Shown here: piece after piece, positions 1 to 9,235 of the stretch
How the letters are laid out: every line of letters begins with the position of its first letter
Numbering within the stretch: position 1 is the first letter of the stretch
Assembly: GCA_000169995.1 (NCBI GenBank)
Contig: AAZW01000051.1
Coordinates: forward strand, 1 to 36,837
Length of the DNA: 36,837 bases
Origin: Vibrionales bacterium SWAT-3
GTDB taxonomy: Bacteria > Pseudomonadota > Gammaproteobacteria > Enterobacterales > Vibrionaceae
Direction: 5' to 3'
Translations under genes and position numbers: made by a program
Notes under the pieces: model-generated
Told to the model about the DNA's origin: nothing
Database searches by the model: none
Seen by the model: only the letters and a program-made list of their open reading frames with translations

Positions 1-537
1 AAAGAACGCGGTGTTAGCCTTGGCCGAAACACCGGTGCGGCTTTGGCGCAATACAACAGAATCCTTTTCTTGGATGCCGACGTAAGCCTGCCTCGTAACT
101 TCCTTGCGAAAGCGCTTTATGAGTTAGAAGAAAACAAGCTTGAAGTTGCTGGCGTATACATGAGTTCAAAAGGGCTGCCACTGGTTCATAAATTCGGTTA
201 TGGGCTGTTTAATGCGGGCTTATTTACGACTCAGTTCTTTTTCCCGACCGCGATTGGCGCGTGTATTTTCTCAACCAAACGAGCACATGAAGAGATCGGT
301 GGTTTCGATGAAGAGATTGTCCTTTGTGAGGACTGTGATTACGTAAAACGGGCGAGCAAAACATGGCGATTTAGATTCCTAAATATGACCTTCGGTTTTG
401 ACCCACGTCGATTAGACCAAGATGGTGTTGTGAAGACGGGTTCAACTTACCTTAAAGCCAATATAAGACGCTTCTTTAAAGGCGAAATGCGTAACAACGA
501 AATGAACTACAAGTTTGGTCACTACAAAGAGCTGTAA
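1..537 (+). CDS. Glycosyltransferase family 2, C-terminal part (5' end outside window)
   Basis: The reading frame is open from the first base, so the gene starts upstream and only about 178 C-terminal residues are present. The visible part has the GT-A fold signature: an RNxG segment followed by ILFLDADV, whose DAD is the DxD-type motif that binds metal and nucleotide sugar, and further on GGFDEEIVLCEDCDYVKR, the usual acceptor-side ED motif. These enzymes move a sugar from an NDP-sugar to a lipid or polysaccharide acceptor at the cytoplasmic face of the membrane; substrate and product cannot be told here. The gene ends 14 bases before the DedA/LssY_C gene on the same strand, so the two are probably co-transcribed, which suggests an envelope or lipid-linked role. 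Family assignment is firm; the exact function is unknown. Confidence 0.85.
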   Translation, partial: KERGVSLGRNTGAALAQYNRILFLDADVSLPRNFLAKALYELEENKLEVAGVYMSSKGLPLVHKFGYGLFNAGLFTTQFFFPTAIGACIFSTKRAHEEIGGFDEEIVLCEDCDYVKRASKTWRFRFLNMTFGFDPRRLDQDGVVKTGSTYLKANIRRFFKGEMRNNEMNYKFGHYKEL

Positions 538-551
538 GCATTGAGGTTGTT

Positions 552-1858
552 ATGTTTGATGGACTAGGGCTGTTTTTGGGAGCATTGGGTGATGCTCTCA
601 TAGGCCCAAACCTATTTGTACCGGGAGAGCCCTTTTTATCGCTGCGGGCTTTCAACTGTATTCAGGTGCATGGATGGCGTTGGTGTTTGTAATGTTAGGT
701 GGTTTCGTTGGGGATCAACTGAGTTACTTCATTGGCTTAAAGTGGGGCAGAACAGCCCAAAAGAAGCTTATTAAATTTCGACCAAAAACCAAAAGAGTGA
801 TCGCTCGGTGTCGTTATCTCATTGCGAAGAAGGGCACGTACATCATAGTCGCGGCACGCCTTTTGGGGCCTATTGCTTGGGTTGTTCCTGTGATCGCAGG
901 TTCTCATCGCGTAAAGTGGCACAGTTTTACGCTGTTGTCTTCGGTAGGTTTATTGCTTGGCGGTGGTCAATTTATTGCTTGGGGTATGTTGTTAGCACAT
1001 GGTGTCGAAAAGTTTCCTTTATTGGGAGCGGCTAAGGTTTTCCTAAGTGAGCACCAAAGCTTGCTGATTGGTTTAGTTGCAGTGACCATTTTTGTTGTTG
1101 TGGGTAACAAACTTAAATGGCGTAAGTTGACCTTGAAAACCAGCGTGTTTTTGGTGGCTTGGCTGTGTTATGCAAATTATGCCCATTTCTTCTGGAAAGC
1201 TGATGACTTTCTAAATCAACAAACATCGGCACAGATGAACTCTGTCGACTTACAACAAGTGACTTATAAAGCATTTCCTGGGCTTTCTCCAATCTATGAT
1301 GCGCAAGCGATCAATGTTGTTTATGTCGGGGAATCGCCTCGTGAACTCATGAACCAGTTGGGCTGGATAGAAAATCAAACGTTCTCTCGAAATGATATTG
1401 AGTGGTCGAGTTACCTTACTCTCCTAAAAGATAAGACACCGCCTGTATCTGACTTATATTGGCGAAATCAACCACAAGATATGGCTTTTCAATTGCCAGG
1501 AAACCTGATGAAGAGAAGCCATATTCGCTGGTGGAATGCGGGGTTAGACAGAAACAGTAATCAAACAAAGTGGTTAGGGGCAATCAGCTACGATGACGGT
1601 TTAAAAGTGACACCGTATTCTGGCATTGTCACCGTACTCCATAAAATAGATCCGAATGTTGATGAAGAGCGCGATCGGCTGGCGCAGCAAATTAAATCCA
1701 CTTACCCGAATATGGAACTGGTCAATTTACCTCTAGCGAATGCACAAGTAATGAATGATCAACATGACTACTATACAGACGGAAGGATCTTGGTTATTGG
1801 CTCTACGACATACAGTGATGATTCACAAACCTTAGATGTTGCAGTGAATGATATATAA
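552..1858 (+). pseudogene. DedA-family (VTT) membrane protein fused to LssY C-terminal domain, frameshifted
   Basis: The gene starts at ATG 552 with a GAGG ribosome site at 543–546. It encodes MFDGLGLFLGALG...VPGEPF and then leaves frame in a run of five T at 633–637; the original frame stops at 690–692. One extra T would give VPGEPFFIAAGFQLYSGAW, the normal DedA/VTT start, and a protein of about 435 residues. The continuing frame has the VTT motif ARLLGPIAWVVPVIAG, several membrane helices to about residue 210, and then a soluble LssY_C domain (VYVGESPRELMNQLGW onwards). DedA proteins act in membrane-lipid translocation and envelope homeostasis; the role of LssY_C is poorly defined. Either the base is missing through a homopolymer sequencing error, in which case the gene is intact, or the gene is a recent pseudogene. 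Confidence 0.8.
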
Positions 1859-1901
1859 AGTACGGCTTTAAGACGCTCTCTAACTTAGTTCCCGATAAAT
1901 A

Positions 1902-1937
1902 CGAACCTTGTTTGAATGCTAAATTCAACAGGGTTCG
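1902..1937 (+). terminator. Possible hairpin terminator after the DedA/LssY_C gene
   Basis: An imperfect inverted repeat has outer arms CGAACC (1902–1907) and GGTTCG (1932–1937) and inner arms TTGAAT/ATTCAA, with one bulge. It lies 44 bases after the stop codon. Only a short T-rich stretch follows, so this is a weak terminator candidate or an mRNA 3' stem-loop. Confidence 0.35.
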
Positions 1938-2080
1938 GTCGTTTCTACTTGTTCATCTCTATCTATTTGTTCATACCGACTGAAGCCTACATTCTCTTTC
2001 AGTCATCTCCCAACTCTAACTTCGCCAACTTTGTCTATCCTAATTAAGGGTGAACAAGGGCGAAAGCTAAGGACAAAGTG

Positions 2081-2461
2081 ATGCAAATGAATCCGGTTGG
2101 TTGGTTTGAAATCTATGTCGACGACATGGCAAGAGCAAAAACGTTTTACGAAGCTGTGTTTAAAGTGACGTTGGAGAAGCTAGATAACGAAACGGGCATC
2201 GATATTGAAATGTGGGTGTTCCCTTGCGAGATGGAAAAATACGGCGCGACAGGAGCCTTGTGTTCCATGCCTAACGTAAAGGCGGGAGGCAATAGCACTA
2301 TGGTGTACTTCTCTTGTGATGATTGTGCGACAGAAGCAAGCTTGGCGGCGGCGAATGGTGGTGTTTTGCAAGTGCCTAAAATGGCGATTGGGCAGCATGG
2401 CTTCATCAGTGTTGTTATTGATACCGAAGGCAATGTTATTGGCCTGCATTCGATGAGCTAA
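2081..2461 (+). CDS. VOC superfamily protein (glyoxalase/bleomycin-resistance fold)
   Basis: This is a small cytoplasmic protein of 126 residues. It begins NPVGWFEIYVDDMARAKTFYEAVF, the typical first beta-alpha unit of a vicinal-oxygen-chelate module, and ends GFISVVIDTEGNVIGLHS, the typical last strand with the metal-region Asp-Glu and the IGLHS tail. Members bind a divalent metal and act as lyases, dioxygenases or drug-binding proteins; the substrate cannot be inferred. I prefer ATG 2081 over GTG 2078 because AAGGA at 2069–2073 sits seven bases upstream. It stands alone, with a strong terminator straight after it. Confidence 0.85.
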   Translation: MQMNPVGWFEIYVDDMARAKTFYEAVFKVTLEKLDNETGIDIEMWVFPCEMEKYGATGALCSMPNVKAGGNSTMVYFSCDDCATEASLAAANGGVLQVPKMAIGQHGFISVVIDTEGNVIGLHSMS

Positions 2462-2490
2462 CCCAGTTTGAGTTATACCATATAAAGATA

Positions 2491-2532
2491 AATCAGGAGT
2501 TTGCGATTGATATGCAAACTCCTGATTTTTTA
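2491..2532 (+). terminator. Rho-independent terminator after the VOC gene
   Basis: A perfect 14-bp stem (2491–2504 with 2514–2527) and a nine-base loop are followed by a run of T. It ends the VOC transcript; because the sensor kinase gene converges from the right, the same hairpin may also stop that transcript. Confidence 0.9.
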
Positions 2533-2565
2533 TCGAAGGGCTAGTGCGAGTATGAGTGTCTTGGT

Positions 2566-3914
2566 TTAAGAGGCCTGAGATACTTTTAGAACAAGGGATG
2601 CTTTCAAGCCGCCCATTGAGCTTTTACTGAGCGTTAAGCTGCCACGGTAACTGTGTGCCATTTCATTCACAATATTCAGACCTAGACCGGTACCAGGAGT
2701 CGTTTCATCCAACCTTACGCCTCGTTTGGTCACCTGTTCGAGCTTTTCTTCAGGAATACCTTGTCCGTCGTCTTCAATAATCAACTCGACATTGCCATCG
2801 GCCAGTTCATTAGCGTGAACGCGAATAATACTGCCCGCCCACTTATAACTATTTTCGAGTAGGTTACCGACCATCTCATCTAGGTCCGTTTTTTCTACAG
2901 CGACCTCAAGTTCAGAGTCCAGCTCATTGATCATAGTGACTTCATTGGCGGCATAAACTTTATCAAACGCCATCGAGATCGCTTCAACACGCTCACAAGG
3001 CGAGGATTTCACCGAAAGAATGTTCATTGCGCCCGCCATACGAGCACGACCAAGGTGATAATCTATCTGGCTTTGGATCTGCTGAATGGGTTGCTGTAAC
3101 AGTTTCTTCTCGTTGTCAGGCAGCATCTCAATTTCATTTTTCATCACCGACAACGGCGTCTTTAACGCATGAGATAGGTTACCTGCGTGGTTACGAGCAC
3201 GTTCCAGTAATTCTTGGTAGTGAAAGAGTAGGGCATTAAGGTCAGATACCAATGGAGAAACTTCTTTCGGGTAGTTATCGCTTAGCCCCTGCTGTTCACC
3301 CTTTCTCAGCATTACCAACTCACGCTGCATCTTACTAAGAGGTAATAGAGACCAGCTCACTTGAATACCAATTAACATCAGAACGCCGACAAACAACAAC
3401 ATCAGGATCAACCATACTTGGCTGTTAGTTCTGCCAGCGTCGACTCTAAAGGATCTTCATCAATACCGATTGTGATGGTAATTGGGTCGCTCAGTGAAGG
3501 CAGGTAGATATCTTGCTCAATGTAAATCAGCTTCTCTTTTTCTGGTCCTTTAACGGAAGTGTGAATAGGAGAACGCTTGATGGTGAGGTCTTTGTCCCAT
3601 AGAGAGCGAGAACGAATGATTTGATCTTGAGTTGAAGCACGCCAATAAATACCGCTGTAAGGTTGGTTAAACCTCGGGTCAGACAGGCGCTCTGCCATGA
3701 TTAGGTTGCCATTATCGTTGGTTTCGATATTGGCGGTGAGCTCGTCCATAGTAAGGGAAAGCTGCTGCTTCATATCATCGACTAGGTAGTCGTTCACCAG
3801 TTTCGGTATTCCGACACCTGCCGCTAATATCATCGCACCAAGCCAAAAAGCCGCAGCGAGGAGCAAGCGGCTTTTTAGACTGATGTTTTTAAGAGTTCGT
3901 TTCTTTAGGTTCAT
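2566..3914 (-). pseudogene. Sensor histidine kinase (VprB/CarS/PhoQ type), split by a frameshift
   Basis: Two abutting minus-strand frames together make one classical sensor kinase. The first (3914–3408, 168 residues) has a short cytoplasmic start, a first membrane helix (LLLAAAFWLGAMILAAGVG) and a periplasmic sensor region. The second (3411–2566, 281 residues) has the second helix (ILMLLFVGVLMLIGIQ), HAMP-like linker, H-box HAGNLSHALKTPL with the phosphorylated His, N-box LLENSYKWA, G1 DDGQGIP and G2 GTGLGLNIV. The stop of the first overlaps the TTG start of the second, exactly as expected from one missing base near 3409–3413; restoring it gives about 449 residues, normal for the family. It lies 134 bases after the OmpR-type regulator at 4049–4708 and presumably signals to it. 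Sequencing error or a real inactivating mutation are both possible. Confidence 0.8.
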
Positions 3915-4048
3915 GCATTTCCAGCCTGCCTTTGCCCACCGTTATTTAATTGCATTTCGATGATCAGTACAGGCTGTCCACTTAGTGTGTGAGTATGCTG
4001 AATTTCTTTTAGCTTAATTGACGTTTGTTGATCTAATTAAATAGAGAC

Positions 4049-4708
4049 TTATTCAGCATTAAGTTGATAGCCAAGGCCACGCACGGTTTTGATGATCTTT
4101 GGTGCGATTTTCTTACGAATACGACCAATAAATACCTCAACCGTGTTCGAGTCGCGGTCGAAGTCTTGTTTGTAGATGTGCTCAACCAGCTCGGTACGCG
4201 AAATAACCTTGTTTTGGTTATGCATGAAATACGCAACAACCTTGTATTCCAGTGCCGTTAGGCTGACTGCTTGGCCCTGCCACAACACTTTTGAACTGCG
4301 AGTGTCTAAGCTTAAATCACCAATTTGAAGAACCGGTGCAGCGCTGCCTGACGCACGGCGAAGTTGCGCACGAATACGGGCAATAAGCTCGACCATTTCG
4401 AATGGCTTAGTCAGGTAATCGTCAGCGCCTGCGTTTAAGCCTTCAACACGTTGGGTTAGGGTGTCACGAGCACTCAAGATAATCACTGGCGTGTTGATGT
4501 TTTCGTCTCGAATGCCTTTTAAAACGGTTAGGCCATCAAGCTTAGGTAGACCTAAGTCGAGAACAATCGCGTCCCACTCTTCTGATGTAGCGCGATAAAG
4601 AGCGTCGATACCATCTTGAGAAAGCTCTGGAACCCAGTCGGCTCCCTCAAGTGTTTCAATAATTTGTTGGCCCAAACGAGGTTCGTCTTCAACGACTAAA
4701 ATTTTCAT
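4049..4708 (-). CDS. OmpR/PhoP-family response regulator (VprA/CarR-like)
   Basis: This is a 219-residue two-domain regulator. The receiver domain (1–120) has the acidic pair E7/D8, phosphoacceptor D51 in IVLDLGLP, S79 and K101 in LTKPF. The C-terminal winged-helix DNA-binding domain (about 125–219) includes LTALEYKVVAYFMHNQNKVISR and the closing VRGLGYQL. It is the partner of the downstream split sensor kinase. The regulator–kinase–PepSY arrangement and sequence resemble the Vibrio VprAB/CarRS system, which controls lipid A modification, polymyxin resistance and biofilm in V. cholerae. The specific name is inference from family resemblance; the OmpR class is certain. Confidence 0.9.
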   Translation of the reverse strand: MKILVVEDEPRLGQQIIETLEGADWVPELSQDGIDALYRATSEEWDAIVLDLGLPKLDGLTVLKGIRDENINTPVIILSARDTLTQRVEGLNAGADDYLTKPFEMVELIARIRAQLRRASGSAAPVLQIGDLSLDTRSSKVLWQGQAVSLTALEYKVVAYFMHNQNKVISRTELVEHIYKQDFDRDSNTVEVFIGRIRKKIAPKIIKTVRGLGYQLNAE

Positions 4709-4769
4709 AATTGTTCTTCTTAATTCTTGTAATGACTGTTCGTCGTACTTAACTATTCGTCGCGCTTAA

Positions 4770-5168
4770 TTAGTCGCCGTGTTTAATTGCGTTTTTAAAG
4801 TTGCGGCCTTCAATTTTTAGCATGTCCAGCGTTTCGGCGTTGTATTCAACTTTGATGATGTTGTTTTGGTAGTTAATTTTTAACTCATAAACCCAAATAT
4901 CATCGTCTTCTTCAAGTTCGACTTTAATGATTCGGCCATGAAGATCGTTTTCTACCGCGGCATACATTTCAGAGAAAGGGCGAATATAGCCTTCTCGAAC
5001 CGCTTCATAGACTTCGTCTTGATCTTCTTCGAATTCGATACGGGTTCCTGCTTTGTGAACGTCTTGTACTAGGTCGTGACCATTATGATGTGAGTCAGCC
5101 CATGCGCCAGCAGAAACAAATAAGCCTAAGCTTATAGAAAACAAAGAAATCATAGCTTTACTAAACAT
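4770..5168 (-). CDS. Secreted PepSY-domain protein
   Basis: A 132-residue protein with a signal peptide (MFSKAMISLFSISLGLFVSAGAWA, cleavage after AWA) and then a very acidic mature part. The PepSY-like segment runs from about residue 75 (HGRIIKVELEEDDDIWVYELKINYQNNIIKVEYNAETL). PepSY proteins are small periplasmic or envelope-associated factors, some of which inhibit peptidases or accompany two-component systems. It lies 61 bases upstream of the response regulator on the same strand, so it is probably the first gene of a PepSY–regulator–kinase operon. The acidic patches could bind cations or cationic peptides, but that is speculation. Confidence 0.85.
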   Translation of the reverse strand: MFSKAMISLFSISLGLFVSAGAWADSHHNGHDLVQDVHKAGTRIEFEEDQDEVYEAVREGYIRPFSEMYAAVENDLHGRIIKVELEEDDDIWVYELKINYQNNIIKVEYNAETLDMLKIEGRNFKNAIKHGD

Positions 5169-5327
5169 AGCGAATCCTAGAGAAGGTTGATAGCGTTCAG
5201 TATAAAAAAGTAATTCTGAACAGAAAGTGAACCTGATTAATAATGAGAAATTGATACCTAAAAATTTGACGATGAAGAGCGCCTACACATCACGGAGACT
5301 AACCGCCAAGTGTTAAGGTAGTAATAA

Positions 5328-7070
5328 TTAACGTTGTTGAAGTTCGTCTTCGAATATCTTGTCTCTCATTTTCCAAAAGCGTCCAACTTTACGTGCAATA
5401 ACGAATTGTGGTGGGCGGAATCTATGTTGGTGAGCAACCACTTTCGATGGCGACGCTTCCTCAAAAGGTCTGTGTCTATCTGCAAGGTGAGGGCGAACAA
5501 ACTGATCTTTAAAGTTCTGCTTTTGCTTCTTGGTGGTCAGTGACCAAAACTCATGGACTTGCGCTTGGTTTTCACCTCGGTAGGTGACTTTAAGTTGCGA
5601 TTTGCCTTTGTCGTCCTTAAGTACATTAAGGTCCATCTCTAAACACTCAAACACCAAAGCATCTTTTAGATTGAGTGCCTCTTTTAACTTTTTGTCTGGG
5701 TCTACTAAGGTATCATCACATTCATGACAAATACGGGCCGCGATGTCGTTATCGGCGCCACACTCGCCACAGTATTTAGCGCGGAAGCGATAGTTACAAT
5801 GCTCACGCTCACCGGTGTCTTCATCTGTGAAGTATCCTTGGCATTTGCGGCCAAAGTGCTCAAGTAAGAAGCCATTGCTGTCTAGCTTGCCCCAGAAATT
5901 GTTATTGAAGCCGCAAGCCGGGCAGGGGATGGTAATGATTTCACTGTCTGAGTCTGGCTTAGGGTCGCCGACTTCTGGTTGGTAAAGATCATAGCTGTTA
6001 CCCGCGTAATCGAGCACCAAACACTCTTTTTTGCCCGGAGATAAACGCAGACCTCGGCCAACGATTTGTTGATACAAACTGATGGATTCGGTTGGGCGAA
6101 GAATCGCGATCAAATCGACATGCGGTGCGTCAAAGCCAGTGGTTAAAACCGACACGTTGACCAAGAATTTGATTTTTCGTTCTTTGAAATCGTTGATGAT
6201 TTGGTCACGCTCGAGTGTTGGCGTGTCACCAATGACAATCGCGGCTTCACCTTCGGGTAGTAAGCCTAGGATCTCTTGAGCGTGTCGAACGGTGGCTGCA
6301 AACACCATGATGCCCAGTTTGTCTTGGGCGAGGTGAATGATCTGATCGACAATCTGTGGTGTCGCTCGTTTTGATTGTTCGATCACCATATCAAGTTCGG
6401 CTTCTTTGTATCGACCTGTGCTCGCGGGTTTTAATTGTGAGAAGTCATAACTCAATACTGGCGCATCTATCATGCGAGCTGGTGTTAAGAAGCCTTCGTC
6501 GAGCAGGTAGCGAATCGGTAACTCAAAGATACAGTCTCTAAAGAATCTTGGTTCTTCCGAGCGCACTTGCCCACGAGTGTGGTATTGGTAAATCCACCCC
6601 ATGCCTAAGCGATAAGGGGTTGCCGTTAAGCCAAGTACCTTGATACCAGAATTATTTTCACGCAAGTGAGTGATCACTTTCTGATAGCTACTGTTCTTTT
6701 CATCGGGTACTCGGTGGCATTCATCGATAACCAAAAGTGAAAATTGGTTAGAGAATGAATCGAGGTTGCGAACCACAGATTGAACCGACGCGAAGACCAC
6801 TTGTTGGTCGGTCTCTTTACGGCCTAAACCAGCCGAGAAGATAGAGCCTTTTAACCCATAACCTTCATACTTTTCATGGTTTTGCTCAACCAACTCTTTC
6901 ACGTGAGCAAGTACCAATACACGCCCCTTGGCAAGCCTTGCCAGCTCAGCGATGACCAAACTTTTCCCAGCCCCTGTTGGTAGCACGAGAACAGCCGGTG
7001 TTTGGTGTTTTCTGAAGTAGTGAATGACTGATTTTACTGAGTCTGCTTGGTATGGGCGGAGTGTATACAT
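5328..7070 (-). CDS. radD: RadD-type DEAD/DEAH superfamily 2 helicase
   Basis: A 580-residue homologue of E. coli RadD (YejH), an SF2 ATPase that helps repair DNA double-strand breaks and works with SSB. Motifs in order: LRPYQADSV at the start, Walker A PTGAGKS (31–37), DECH (motif II), GLTATP (motif III), and QQIVGRGLR (motif VI) with LTTGFDAPH before it. A C-terminal cysteine cluster (CPACG, CQG, CNYRF, CGECG, CHEC) matches the zinc-binding region of RadD. I chose the ATG at 7070, giving MYTLRPYQ, because E. coli RadD begins at the equivalent place; the frame is open to 7115 but that extension has no family support. It is divergent from rsuA, as in E. coli. Confidence 0.95.
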   Translation of the reverse strand: MYTLRPYQADSVKSVIHYFRKHQTPAVLVLPTGAGKSLVIAELARLAKGRVLVLAHVKELVEQNHEKYEGYGLKGSIFSAGLGRKETDQQVVFASVQSVVRNLDSFSNQFSLLVIDECHRVPDEKNSSYQKVITHLRENNSGIKVLGLTATPYRLGMGWIYQYHTRGQVRSEEPRFFRDCIFELPIRYLLDEGFLTPARMIDAPVLSYDFSQLKPASTGRYKEAELDMVIEQSKRATPQIVDQIIHLAQDKLGIMVFAATVRHAQEILGLLPEGEAAIVIGDTPTLERDQIINDFKERKIKFLVNVSVLTTGFDAPHVDLIAILRPTESISLYQQIVGRGLRLSPGKKECLVLDYAGNSYDLYQPEVGDPKPDSDSEIITIPCPACGFNNNFWGKLDSNGFLLEHFGRKCQGYFTDEDTGEREHCNYRFRAKYCGECGADNDIAARICHECDDTLVDPDKKLKEALNLKDALVFECLEMDLNVLKDDKGKSQLKVTYRGENQAQVHEFWSLTTKKQKQNFKDQFVRPHLADRHRPFEEASPSKVVAHQHRFRPPQFVIARKVGRFWKMRDKIFEDELQQR

Positions 7071-7134
7071 ATCGCGTCTTGTAAAATGGAGAACAAATAG
7101 TGTGAAATAGCTCAACTAATTGAGCAAAGGTGAC

Positions 7135-7140
7135 TATAAT
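7135..7140 (+). promoter_or_regulatory. Probable -10 box of the rsuA promoter
   Basis: A perfect TATAAT lies 28 bases before the rsuA ATG in the 97-base gap shared with divergent radD. No good -35 hexamer is visible at the right distance, so the promoter may be weak or activator-dependent. Confidence 0.45.
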
Positions 7141-7167
7141 ACCCGACTTAGATTAGTTGAGGTATTC

Positions 7168-7863
7168 ATGCGTTTAGATAAATTTCTGTGCGATGCACTA
7201 GGCATTACTCGAAAAGAAGCAACACACTTATTAAAAACAAAGACTGTGACAGTGAATGATGTCATGCAAAAAAGCGGTTCAGTTAAAGTAACTGAGCAGT
7301 GTGTAGTGGAGTGGCAAGGTAATGAGCTGAATGTTCATGGCCCACGTTACATCATGTTGTACAAGCCAGAAGGGTTTGTTTGTTCGCATGAAGATGGCTC
7401 AAATCGCACCGCATTTGAATTGCTTGATGAAATCAAAATGGACAAGTTGCACTTTGCAGGTCGTCTAGATGTTGATACTACAGGTCTTGTTCTGATTACG
7501 GATGACGGCAAATGGTCTCACCGTATTACTGCGCCAAAACACAAGTGTGAAAAAATGTACCGCGTGTGGTTGGTTGATCCAGTAGAACCAGACTACGTTG
7601 AAAAATTCAAAGAAGGCATCCAGCTGAAAAGCGAAGATGGCCTAACACTTCCTGCACACCTTGAAGTGCGTGCCGAGCGTGAAGTGCTATTAACGATTCA
7701 CGAAGGCAAATACCACCAAGTAAAACGCATGTTTGCAGCACTTGGTAACAAGGTAGAAGCACTACACCGTGAACGCATTGGTGAAATCGAGATGGACGAA
7801 TCTCTTGAGCTAGGTGAGTACCGTTACCTAACGCAAGAAGAAGTTGATTCTATCTGGAAGTAA
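7168..7863 (+). CDS. rsuA: 16S rRNA pseudouridine-516 synthase RsuA
   Basis: A 231-residue enzyme that converts U516 of 16S rRNA to pseudouridine during 30S assembly. It has an N-terminal S4 RNA-binding domain (MRLDKFLCDALGITRKEA) and a catalytic domain with AGRLDVDTTGLVLITDDG, whose Asp101 aligns with the catalytic Asp102 of E. coli RsuA, plus the family motif EGKYHQVKRMFAALGN. The start at ATG 7168 gives the expected MRLDKFL and has GAGG just upstream; an earlier in-frame start at 7120 would add an unsupported leader. The neighbours radD and bcr are the same as in E. coli. Confidence 0.96.
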   Translation: MRLDKFLCDALGITRKEATHLLKTKTVTVNDVMQKSGSVKVTEQCVVEWQGNELNVHGPRYIMLYKPEGFVCSHEDGSNRTAFELLDEIKMDKLHFAGRLDVDTTGLVLITDDGKWSHRITAPKHKCEKMYRVWLVDPVEPDYVEKFKEGIQLKSEDGLTLPAHLEVRAEREVLLTIHEGKYHQVKRMFAALGNKVEALHRERIGEIEMDESLELGEYRYLTQEEVDSIWK

Positions 7864-8017
7864 CCCTTAGCTATTAATTTATAGCGCTCTCGTTGCAAAG
7901 CCGACCAAGGATAGCGTCGGCTGATGATGTTGACTGGTACTAGGAAAGTCTCAGCCAATCTTTTGACTTGCGTGTTCACGCCGGTCCTAGTTTTATCAGT
8001 TAAACATTCGGAGAACC

Positions 8018-9235
8018 ATGCAGACATCTACCCCACAGAGCCCAAGCTCTCAACCAGAAACCCCTCAATTAGGCTTAGTGCTATTTTTGATTCTCGGTGC
8101 AATTGGTGCACTAACGCCACTTGCTATCGATATGTACTTGCCTGCGATGCCGACCATTGCCAAAGATCTTGGTGTAACGGCGGGCGAAGTACAGATAACG
8201 CTAACCGCTTATACCGCAGGTTTTGCGTTGGGTCAGCTGCTGCATGGCCCATTAGCTGATAGCTATGGACGTAAGCCAGTACTCTTGATCGGTGTGTTTT
8301 TGTTTGCGATTGCTTCTGTGGTGAGTGCTACAACCCATGGCATTGAAGCGCTGACTTACGTTCGTACCGCACAAGGTTTTGCAGGCGCAGCGGCAGCTGT
8401 CATCATCCAAGCGGTTGTACGTGACATGTTTGATCGTGAAGATTTTGCGAGAACCATGTCTTTCGTAACCTTGGTTATGACGGTCGCACCACTTATTGCA
8501 CCAATGATTGGTGGTTACTTGGCATTGTGGTTTGGTTGGCGCTCAATTTTCTGGGTACTGGCTATCTTCGCAGTGATCGTCATTCTAGCGGTATCGATGA
8601 AGATCCCAGAGACGCTACCGGTAGAAAACCGACAGCCATTGCGTTTCAAAACGACGATTCGTAACTACGCTCGTTTATGTAAAAACCCAACGGCAATGGG
8701 CTTGATTTTTTCGGGTGCATTTTCATTCTCGGGAATGTTCGCATTCTTAACCGCTGGTTCGTTTGTTTACATCGACATCTACGGTGTTCGCCCAGACCTA
8801 TTTGGTTACCTGTTTGGCTTGAACATCGTTGCAATGATCTTGATGACGAGCATTAATGGCCGAATCGTGAAGAAAGTCGGTTCTCACGCGATGCTTCGGG
8901 TGGGTTTAACCATTCAGCTGTTCGCTGGTTTAGGTTTGTTGGTTGGCTGGTCTCTAGATATCGGCCTGTGGGGCATTGTGCCATTCGTGATGCTGTTTAT
9001 CGGCACACTGTCTACTATTGGTAGTAACTCAATGGCGCTGCTGCTAAGCGGGTATCCGAATATGGCAGGTACGGCATCATCACTCGCGGGCACATTAAGA
9101 TTTGGTACTGGTTCTGTGGTTGGAGCAATTGTCGCAATGCTACCAAGTGATACTGCAGGCCCAATGGCTATGGTGATGGCAGCATGTGCAATACTGTCAG
9201 CATTACTATATTGGACATTAGGAAAGAAGGCATAA
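8018..9235 (+). CDS. bcr: Bcr/CflA-family multidrug efflux transporter
   Basis: A 405-residue major facilitator protein of the DHA1 drug:H+ antiporter group with about 12 membrane helices. It shows the DHA1 signatures: TPLAIDMYLPAMPTI in helix 1, GPLADSYGRKPVLLIG (motif A) in loop 2–3, and APLIAPMIGGYL in helix 5. E. coli Bcr exports bicyclomycin and sulfonamides; the native substrate here is unknown. GGAG lies eight bases before ATG 8018. The stop overlaps the ATG of the DUF2913 gene by one base (TAATG), so the two are translationally coupled. Its place after rsuA matches E. coli, which supports the symbol. Confidence 0.9.
   Translation: MQTSTPQSPSSQPETPQLGLVLFLILGAIGALTPLAIDMYLPAMPTIAKDLGVTAGEVQITLTAYTAGFALGQLLHGPLADSYGRKPVLLIGVFLFAIASVVSATTHGIEALTYVRTAQGFAGAAAAVIIQAVVRDMFDREDFARTMSFVTLVMTVAPLIAPMIGGYLALWFGWRSIFWVLAIFAVIVILAVSMKIPETLPVENRQPLRFKTTIRNYARLCKNPTAMGLIFSGAFSFSGMFAFLTAGSFVYIDIYGVRPDLFGYLFGLNIVAMILMTSINGRIVKKVGSHAMLRVGLTIQLFAGLGLLVGWSLDIGLWGIVPFVMLFIGTLSTIGSNSMALLLSGYPNMAGTASSLAGTLRFGTGSVVGAIVAMLPSDTAGPMAMVMAACAILSALLYWTLGKKA

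Noticed and set aside
5334..5543. Several reading frames antisense to radD, fadE, ybjL and the adhesin gene
   Set aside because: They are shadows of strongly conserved genes and have no independent coding signs.
7899..7922. Short hairpin AGCCGAC/GTCGGCT after rsuA
   Set aside because: Only 7 bp with no T-run, so too weak to call a terminator.
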